From: Cypionkella aquatica
Lineage (GTDB): Bacteria; Pseudomonadota; Alphaproteobacteria; Rhodobacterales; Rhodobacteraceae
Assembly: GCF_030161095.1 (NCBI RefSeq)
Contig: NZ_BSPP01000007.1
Location: 1 to 64,000 of the forward strand
Length of the DNA stretch: 64,000 nucleotides
Direction: 5' to 3'
In this document: positions 53,566 to 62,200 of the stretch, piece after piece
Layout of the letters: every line of letters begins with the position of its first letter
How positions within the stretch are numbered: position 1 is the first letter of the stretch
Program-made: the position numbers and the translations under genes
The notes under the pieces: model-generated
Told to the model about the DNA's origin: nothing
What the model saw: only the letters and a program-made list of their open reading frames with translations
Database searches by the model: none

Positions 53566-54723
53566 ATGACCAAATTGAATTGGGGCATGATCGGTGGCGG
53601 CAATGGCAGCCAGATCGGCCCGGCCCATCGCATTGCGGCGGGATTGGACGGCTTGTTCAGCTTTGCGGCGGGCGCGTTGGATCACGACGCAGATGCGGGG
53701 CGGGCGTTTGGCCGCAGTCTGGGGCTGGCCGCTGATCGGTCCTATGGCGATTGGCGCGAGATGCTGGCGGGTGAGGCTGCGCGCGCCGACCGGGTGGAGC
53801 TGGTCACAATCGCCACGCCCAACGCCACGCATTATGAGATCGCAAAGGCGTTCTTGCAGGCGGGTTTTCACGTCTTATGCGAAAAGCCGATGACGGTGAC
53901 GGTTGCACAGGCTGAAGATCTGGTGCGGACGGCTGCGCAGGCGGGCCGCGTCTGTGCGGTGAACTACGGCTATACCGGCTATGCTTTGGTGCGCCACATG
54001 CGTGCGATGGTGGCGCGCGGTGATATTGGCCGGGTACGGCTGGTGGTCGCCGAATTTGCGCACGGGCATCACGCAAATGCCGCTGACATGGACAATCCGC
54101 GGGTGCGCTGGCGCTATGATCCGGCGCAGGCCGGGGTTTCGGCGCAATTCGCCGATTGTGGTATTCATGCGATGCACATGGCCAGCTTTGTCACCGGGCA
54201 AGAGGTGGCAACCCTGTCGGCTGACTTTGCCTCTTGTCTTGCGGGCCGTGTGCTGGAGGACGACGCGATGGTCAACTTCCGCATGGAGGGGGGCACGGTC
54301 GGGCGGCTTTGGACATCCTCTGTCGCCATCGGGCGCCAACACGGGCTGACTTTGCAGGTGTTTGGTGAAACCGGCGGTTTGCGTTGGTCGCAAGAGCAGC
54401 CCAATCAGTTGTTCTACATGCCGCTAGGCCAGCGCCTGCAGGTGATCGAGCGCGGCGAGGGCAATCTGTCGCCCGAAGCCGATTGCGCCAGCCGCGTCAC
54501 CGTGGGCCATGCCGAAGGCATGCCTTTGGCCTTTGCCAATATCTACCGCGACCTTGCCGAAACGCTGAACGCTGCCCGCGAGGCGCGAAAACCCGATCCC
54601 GCCAAAACCCTGTTTCCGGGGGCGGCTGATGGTTTGCGCTCGATTGCGGCGATCCATGCGGCGGTGGTTTCGGCGCAGAACGCGGGGCGCTGGGAAGATG
54701 CCCGACCGCCGATGTTCCGCTAG
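53566..54723 (+). CDS. Gfo/Idh/MocA oxidoreductase, second copy in the cluster
   Basis: A 385-aa dehydrogenase: WGMIGGGNGSQIGPAHRIAAG (nucleotide binding), HVLCEKPMTVTVAQAEDL, and a GIHAMHMASFVTG segment. It differs clearly from the 51552 gene, so the two likely act on different stereoisomers or steps. Starts 12 bases after the IolE-like gene; ends 14 bases from the convergent LacI gene. Confidence 0.84.
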   Translation: MTKLNWGMIGGGNGSQIGPAHRIAAGLDGLFSFAAGALDHDADAGRAFGRSLGLAADRSYGDWREMLAGEAARADRVELVTIATPNATHYEIAKAFLQAGFHVLCEKPMTVTVAQAEDLVRTAAQAGRVCAVNYGYTGYALVRHMRAMVARGDIGRVRLVVAEFAHGHHANAADMDNPRVRWRYDPAQAGVSAQFADCGIHAMHMASFVTGQEVATLSADFASCLAGRVLEDDAMVNFRMEGGTVGRLWTSSVAIGRQHGLTLQVFGETGGLRWSQEQPNQLFYMPLGQRLQVIERGEGNLSPEADCASRVTVGHAEGMPLAFANIYRDLAETLNAAREARKPDPAKTLFPGAADGLRSIAAIHAAVVSAQNAGRWEDARPPMFR

Positions 54724-54737
54724 GGCGTGATGGATGG

Positions 54738-55739
54738 TTAAGGCGTGAGGCTGCGCAGCGTTGCACGCTCGATCAGGCGGCAGGGCAGGATGCGGGCCTC
54801 GGGCAGGCGGTTCGGCTCGGCCAATGTCGCCTGCATCAACTCGATGCTGGATTGCACGATCTGCGCAAAGGGCTGATGAATCGTCGTCAGCGCGATATTG
54901 TCCCAAGCGGCGATTTCCATGTCGTTCAGCCCGATCAGTCCCAGATCGCCGGGAACGGCGGTGCCTGCCGCGCGGGCAGCCGCCATTGCCCCAACCGACA
55001 GCACATCATCGCCGCAGAAATAGGCCTCGGCTGGCGTTGCGGCCAGCAGCCGTGTCATCTCGGTAAATCCGGCGGCAAAGCTGTATTCGCCCGCAAAGCT
55101 GGCACTGACCTGCACGCCGGGGTGGCAGGCGGCCTCGGCCATGAACCCGGTCCTGCGGTCTTGCGAGGTAGATGCCGCCTCGGGTCCGCCCATAAAGCCG
55201 ATGCGGCGATAACCGCGCGCGATCAGGGCTGCGGCAGCCATCCGCCCTGCGGCCTCGTTGTCGATCCCCACCACATTGACATCCGGCGTCCGGGTGGCGC
55301 GGCCAAAGGCATGCACCACCGGCACCTCGGCATCGCGGAAGGCGCGCGCAAAGCCATCGGGTAAATGCGACGAGGCGACGATGACGCCATCGACCGAATA
55401 TTGCTTGAGCATCTGCACCGATTTCGCCGGATCGGTTTCTGATGACAGATTGACCAACAGGGGCCGCAGCCCGCGCTCTTGCAGGCCACGGGTGAACAGA
55501 TCGAAGATTTGCAGGAACACCGGATTGCGAAAGTTGTTCGATACCAGCCCGATCAGCGAGGTTTTGCGGGTGCTGAGTCCGCGCGCAAGGAAATTCGGGC
55601 TATAGCCCAGATCCGCCGCAGCCCGTTCAACTTTCGCCCGCGTGCTGGCTGAAACCGAGGCCCCAGCTGTGAAGGTGCGTGACACTGCCGCCCGCGACAC
55701 CCCGGCACGCTCGGCAACCTGAGTGAGTGTGATGGCCAT
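54738..55739 (-). CDS. LacI-family transcriptional regulator
   Basis: A 333-aa repressor with the LacI HTH (LTQVAERAGVSRAAVSRTF) and hinge helix (SPNFLARGL), followed by a periplasmic-binding-like sugar-sensing domain (LIGLVSNNFRNPVFLQIF, DGVIVASSHLP, GIDNEAAGRMAAAALIARGYRRIGFMG). It is the obvious partner for the TTGCAACCGGTTGCAA operator at 51517. Its effector is probably an inositol derivative. Confidence 0.9.
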   Translation of the reverse strand: MAITLTQVAERAGVSRAAVSRTFTAGASVSASTRAKVERAAADLGYSPNFLARGLSTRKTSLIGLVSNNFRNPVFLQIFDLFTRGLQERGLRPLLVNLSSETDPAKSVQMLKQYSVDGVIVASSHLPDGFARAFRDAEVPVVHAFGRATRTPDVNVVGIDNEAAGRMAAAALIARGYRRIGFMGGPEAASTSQDRRTGFMAEAACHPGVQVSASFAGEYSFAAGFTEMTRLLAATPAEAYFCGDDVLSVGAMAAARAAGTAVPGDLGLIGLNDMEIAAWDNIALTTIHQPFAQIVQSSIELMQATLAEPNRLPEARILPCRLIERATLRSLTP

Positions 55740-56085
55740 GCAGCACGTTCCTTTCAGCAGCCGGGTCAGCAGCCGGGTTCATTTGCGGCAGGTTGATCTG
55801 GGGCAGGTCTATCTGGAGCGGGGCCAGCAACGCCTCGGGATCAATCCTGTGTGATCAACACTGTGTGCCACATGGCCGTTTGGATGAAAAGAAACCTAAA
55901 CGCGGACTTACACTCCGGCCCGAGGGGGATCGGGTTGAAAGGCGGTGGGCTAGCAACCTCAGGTTGACAAGGATCGTCGTCAAAACTGGCCGATGGTGTG
56001 TTTTGTGACTGGAACCGAAATCAGGCTGCGCGCGTTTAAACTGCATCGGATGGCAATTATTGCCTTTGCTGCGGGAGATATTGCG
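55740..56085. other. 346-bp intergenic region
   Basis: Divergent upstream region of the LacI gene and of the small gene before ndvB. It has a short direct repeat CAGCAGCCGGGT at 55757-55781 and no other structure I can name; no gene is supported. It should contain both promoters. Confidence 0.45.
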
Positions 56086-56268
56086 ATGGAATGGAACCGG
56101 ATTGAAGCCAAATGGTACGAGATGGCAAAGCGTCTGCAGGGTGCGCAGCCTTCGGTGCGCACACGCCATGACACCGCGGCGGACACTTCAGCCCAGTCAA
56201 ATGCGCTGGCGTCTAACAGCGTGAGCAGCACTGCCAAAGACGGGAAATCAGCGCGCGTCGTGATTTGA
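56086..56268 (+). CDS. small hypothetical protein coupled to ndvB (60 aa)
   Basis: A 60-aa protein: MEWNRIEAKWYEMAKRLQ amphipathic start, then a Ser/Ala/Thr-rich polar tail. GGGAG precedes the ATG by nine bases. Its stop shares bases with the next start (TGATG), so translation of the glucan synthase is probably coupled to it. No known domain; the opening recalls short stress proteins of CsbD-like pattern only superficially. Confidence 0.6.
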   Translation: MEWNRIEAKWYEMAKRLQGAQPSVRTRHDTAADTSAQSNALASNSVSSTAKDGKSARVVI

Positions 56269-59200
56269 TGCCGGTTTTGAATACGCAGTCGGACGCTACG
56301 CAATCGAACGCCACACATTCAGACAGTCTGCACTCGGCTTGGGCAGACAGTTCCCCCATTCGGGCAGAGCTGTTTGGGACAGAGCGGCTTGAGCATCACG
56401 CGGAAAGCTTGGCTGCCTCGCAAGTTCTCTCGAAGGCGCGGGTCAAGGTGCCAAGCCTGTCAAAACGTCTGTCTGACAACGTGCAGGTGTTGCTGGATGC
56501 CTACCGCGCCAGTGCCGACGTGATTCATGCCGAGCAGGCGATTTCGCCCGCGGCAGAATGGTTGCTGGACAATTTCCATCTGGTCGAGCTGCAATTGCGT
56601 GCCGTAACCGAGGATCTGCCGCCCGGCTTTTACCGGCAATTGCCAAAGCTGGCAGAGGGCCATCTTGCGGGCTATCCGCGCGTGGTCTCGTTGGCCTGGG
56701 CCTATGTGGCGCATACCGACAGTTTGATTTCCGGCCCGGTGCTGCGGCGTTTTGTGCGCGCCTATCAAAGTGTTACGCCGCTTGAGATTGGCGAGATCTG
56801 GGCGATTGCGATTTCGCTGCGGATCGTGCTGGTGGAAAACATGCGCCGCTTGGCGGTGCAAATCGTTGATGCGCAGGCTCTGCGGGCGCAGGCGGATGCG
56901 CTGGTGGACAGCGTGATCGGTCATGATCATGCAACAGTGCCGCTGCATCTGGCAGTTGCCCAATATGACAGCGCGCCGCTGGATGAAATTTTTGCCGCCC
57001 AGATCGCGCGGCGTCTGCGGGGCTATGATCCGGCAGACACGCCGCTGCATGGCTGGCTTGAGGATCGGTTGCGCCGCCAAGGTGGGTCGGTCGAACAGGT
57101 GGTCGCCCATGCCCTCAGCCGACAGGGCGCGTCTAATGTGACGATGCGCAATATCGTCACCTCGTTGCGGGTGATTTCCGAGATCGACTGGGCGGATTTC
57201 TTTGAAGATGTCAGTTTGGTGGATGCGCGTCTGCGGGCATCGTCAAATTTTGCGGCGATGGATTTTGCAACGCGCAATGCCTATCGCACCGCGATCGAGG
57301 ATTTGGCACGTCATTCAAAAAGCGATGAAATTGCGGTAACGGATGCGGCGTTGCAGCTTGCGGCGCAGGGGCAAAATGATCGGGCGCGGGATCCGGGATT
57401 TGGGTTGATCGGGCCGGGGCGGCCTGCGCTGGAAGCGGCGCTGCGCTATCGGCCAAGTCTGGCGCGGCGGGCGTTTGATGCTGTCGCGCGCGGCGGGTTG
57501 GGCAGCTATCTGGCGGCGCTGGCGCTTGTCAGCGGGCTGGTGGTGTGGGCAGCGCTGGCTGGCGTTGGGGTTACGGGTTGGGTCTTGCTGCCGCTGGCGT
57601 TGCTTGCGGTTTTGCCTGCCAGTGATACCGCGACGGCCCTAGTCAATCACCTGATCACCCGGATTGTAGCCCCGCGGGTTTTGCCGGGAATGGAGCTGTC
57701 AGACGGGGTTCCGCCGGACATGCGCACGCTGGTTGCGGTGCCGGTTTTGCTGGACAATGACGATGCGGTGCTGGCGCAGATCGAGCAGCTAGAGGTGCAT
57801 CATCTGGCCAGCATCGGTGGCGCGGTCCACTATGCTTTGTTGTCGGATGGGCCTGATGCAGATACCGAAAACCTGCCGCTGGATGCGCGGCTGATCGCTT
57901 TGGCCGAGGATGGCGTTGCGCAGTTGAACCGTCGCTATCCGATGCAAGATGGCCCGAGATTTTTGCTGCTGCACCGCCGCCGCTTGTGGAATCCCTCCGA
58001 AGGCAAATGGATGGGGTGGGAGCGCAAACGCGGCAAGCTGCACGAGTTGAACCGTTTGCTGCGCGGCGCCATCGATACCAGCTTTGTAACCAGCCAGAGC
58101 CTTGTGCCGCAGGATGTGCGCTATGTAATCACGCTGGACGCCGACACCCGCCTGCCGCGCGATACGCTGCGCGGCTTGGTGGGCAAGATGGCGCATCCGC
58201 TTAACCGGCCAAAATTGGATGCGGATCAGCAACGCATCGTCGAAGGCCATGCGATCTTGCAGCCACGGGTGACGCCCGCTTTGCCGATTGGGGCGGAAGG
58301 CTCGGTCTATCAGCGGGTGTATTCCAGCGCGGGTGGTATCGAGCCGTATGCGGCCGCGATTTCTGAAGTCTATCAGGATTTGTTCGACGAAGGCTCTTTT
58401 ACCGGCAAAGGCATCTACGAGGTGGATGCGTTCATGGCGGCGATGGAAGGGCGGGTGCCGGAAAACACCATGCTGAGCCATGATTTGTTTGAAGGCATCT
58501 ACGCGCGCGCGGCTTTGGCCTCGGACATCGAAGTGATCGAGGATTTCCCGGCGCGGATGGATGTGGCGTCAAAGCGTCAGCACCGCTGGGTGCGTGGCGA
58601 CTGGCAGTTGCTGCCGTGGCTGCGGCAAGGCGGTTTGCCCGCGGTTGGTCGCTGGAAGATGGTGGACAATCTGCGGCGGTCGTTGGTGGCTCCGGGGGCG
58701 CTGGCCGCGCTGTTTGCGGGCTGGCTGTTGCCGTTGAACATGGCGGTGATCTGGACGCTGCTGGTGGTTGCAATGCTGGCGCTGCCGCGTCTGCTGGGTC
58801 TGCCGCATGCGATTTTGCCACGGCGCGAGGGGTTGAGCCCCTCGGCGCATTATGCGGCGTTGCGGCGCGATGCGCTGGCCGCATTGGCGCAGATCGGGCT
58901 GAACAACGTGTTTCTGGCCGATCAGGCTTGGTTGATGGCGGATGCGATTGGCCGGACTTTGTATCGCTTGCAGGTCAGCCGCGCGCATCTGCTGGAATGG
59001 GTGACGGCAGCGCAATCGGCGGCAGGACGCAGGCCGGGAGTGCTGGGGCAATATCGTGGGATGATCGGCGGCGTGTTGCTGGGGCTGGCGCTGACGGGGC
59101 TGGCTTGGGTGATCAACCCTGACGTTGCCCCCTTGCTTGCGGTGTTTGCGGCAGTTTGGGCGCTTGCCCCGTTGGTGGCGTGGCGGATCAGCCGACCCGA

Positions 59201-62200
59201 TGCCCCCAAGCGCGCGGCGGATTTGGCGGCGGATGATGTGCAGGCTTTGCGCTTGATCGCGCGCCGCACCTGGCGGTTTTTTGAGGGCTTTGTCACCGAG
59301 GCTGAAAACTTTTTGCCCCCCGACAACTTTCAGGAAATCCCCAAGCCTGTGGTGGCGCATCGCACCTCTCCCACCAATATTGGTCTGTATCTTTTGTCGA
59401 CGGTTGCGGCCCGCGATATGGGCTGGATTTCCGAAAGCAACACACTGCTGCGACTTGAGCAGACCTTGGCCACGATGGGCCGGATGCAGCGGTTTCGCGG
59501 CCATTTCTACAACTGGTATGAAACGACCGACCTGCGCGTGCTAGAGCCGCCCTATGTCTCATCGGTGGATAGTGGCAATCTTGCGGGCCATCTGATTTGC
59601 GTCGCCCAAAGCTGCCGCGCATGGGCCGCGCAGGCGGCGTCGGATCCGGCGCTGTGGCAGGGCTTGCGCGATACCGTACAGCTGGCGCGGATTGCCGCGC
59701 AGGACGGTCAAAGGCCAACCCCGGCACTGGATAAGCTGGAAGCCGCGATTGCGCGCGAAAGCCTCAGCGATCTTGCCGATCTGGCGCAGGCGGCCCATGT
59801 CGAAAATCTGGCGCTTGCCGATGCCGCGTTCTGGACGGCGGCGATTGTGCAACGGATTGGCGATGCCAGCGCTGCAGAGCGCCCGGTAGAACGGCTGCTG
59901 GCGATTGCCACTTCTGCAGACCGCTTTGCCAATGAGATGGATTTCGCTTTCCTGCTGACCCCGGAAAAAGAGCTGCTGTCGATTGGCTTTTCAGTGGCCA
60001 GCAACGCGCTGGACATCAACTGCTATGACCTTCTGGCATCCGAGGCACGGCTGGCCAGTCTGTTTGCCATCGCCAAAAAGGATGTGCCGACCAAGCATTG
60101 GTTTCGGCTGGGGCGCTCTGCGACGCCAATCGGCATTGGGTCAGCTTTGATTTCGTGGTCGGGGTCGATGTTTGAATATCTGATGCCATCGCTGGTGATG
60201 CGCGCGCCCGAGGGCTCGATCCTTGCGCAGACCAATGCGCTGATCGTGGCGCGGCAGCAGGCATATGGCCGCGCGATGGGGATTCCGTGGGGGATCTCTG
60301 AATCCGCCTATAATGCGCGTGATCTTGAGATGACCTATCAATATTCAAACTTTGGCGTGCCGGGGTTGGGGCTGAAGCGCGGTCTGAGCGAGAACAAGGT
60401 GATCGCGCCCTACGCCACCGGCCTTGCCACCATGGTCGATCCGCAAGCGGCGCTGGAAAACTATCGCGCGCTGGCGGCGATTGGCGCAGAGGGGCGCTAT
60501 GGCTTTTATGAAGCCTTGGATTTCACGCCGCAGCGCGTGCCGGAAGATGAGAAAGTCGCCATCGTGCGCAGCTTTATGGCGCATCATCAGGGCATGACCA
60601 TCACCGCGATCACAAACACCGTGCGCGATGGCATTTTGCGCGCCCGTTTTCATGCGGTGCCGATGGTGCAGGCTGTGGATCTGCTGCTGCAAGAACGGGT
60701 GCCGCGCGATGTCGCCGCAGCACCGCCGCATGCCGAAGAAGTCCGCGTTGGCGCTGCCGAGACGATTGGCACCCCGAAAGTGCGGCGGTTTGACAACCCT
60801 GCGCGTGCAGCCGCCACGGGGCATCTGCTGTCAAATGGCAGTTACGGCGTGATGCTGACCCCGACCGGGGCCGGTTACAGCCGCTGGCGCGATCTTGCGG
60901 TGACGCGCTGGCAGGGTGATCCCAGCGTCGATGCGTTGGGCTCGTTCGTGTATCTGCACGATGTGACAAATGGCGAGGACTGGTCTGCGGGTGTGCAGCC
61001 GACCGGGGCCAAGGCCGAGCAGCACAGTGCTGTGTTCAGCGAGCATCAGGCGACCTTCCTGTGCCGCAGCGATAGCTTGTCGACCACCACCGAAATCCTG
61101 ATCTCGGCCGAGGATGATGCCGAAGCCCGGCGCGTCACATTGACCAACACCAGCCGTCAGCCGCGTGAGATTGATCTGACCTCGTATAACGAACTGGTGC
61201 TGGCACCGCAGGCCGCTGACCTTGCGCATCCGGCGTTCTCGAAGATGTTTGTGGTCACGGATTACCTGCCGGAACTGGGTGTGCTGATCGCCACGCGCCG
61301 CCCGCGCAGTCAGGATGATGCGCAGGTCTGGGCCGCGCATATCGCGGTGGTCGAGGGCGAAGAAACCGCGCCGATGCAAATTGAAACCGACCGCGCGCGT
61401 TTCATCGGGCGCGGCGGTGATCTGCGCGCGCCTGCGATGCAAAACGCCCCGCTTTCAGGCACCACGGGCACCGTGCTGGACCCGATCTTCTCGATCCGCC
61501 GCCGGGTGATGGTGCCTGCGGGTGGCACGGTGCGGGTGACGTTCTGGACGATGGTGGCCGAGAACCCCACCGCCTTGCTGGAGTTGGTGGATCGCCACCG
61601 CGACCCCTCTGCCTTTGAACGCGCCAGCACTTTGGCTTGGACGCAAACGCAGGTGCATTTGCGCCACCTTGGGATTTCAAACAACGAGGCCGCCGATCTG
61701 CAGACCCTTGCAGGCTTTGTATTGCGGGCCGATCCCCGGCTGCGCGCTCCGTCAAACCGGATCATTGCCGGGGCGGGGCCGCAATCGGGGCTGTGGCAGT
61801 TTGGCATCTCGGGTGACCGTCCCATCGTGTTGATGCTGATTGATGATGCCGATGATCTGGCGCAGGTGCGCCAGATCCTTGCGGCGCACGAATATTGGCG
61901 CGCGCAACAGCTTTCGGTCGATTTGGTGGTGCTGAACGAACGCTCGTCGTCCTATGTGCAGGATCTGCAAATTGGCATCGAGGCGGCAGTGCGCACCGCG
62001 CAAAGCCGCCCGCGCGCTGCTGGCACGACGCAGGGTGCGATCTATGCCTTGCGCACCGATCTGATCACCGCAGAGGCGCGGGCTTTGCTGATGTCAGTGG
62101 CGCGGGTGGTGTTGATTGCCAGCCGTGGCGACATTGGCCAGCAGATTGATGCTTTGCCCGCCCGGGCCTTGCCCACCAGTGTTCTGCCCGCCCGCACCTT

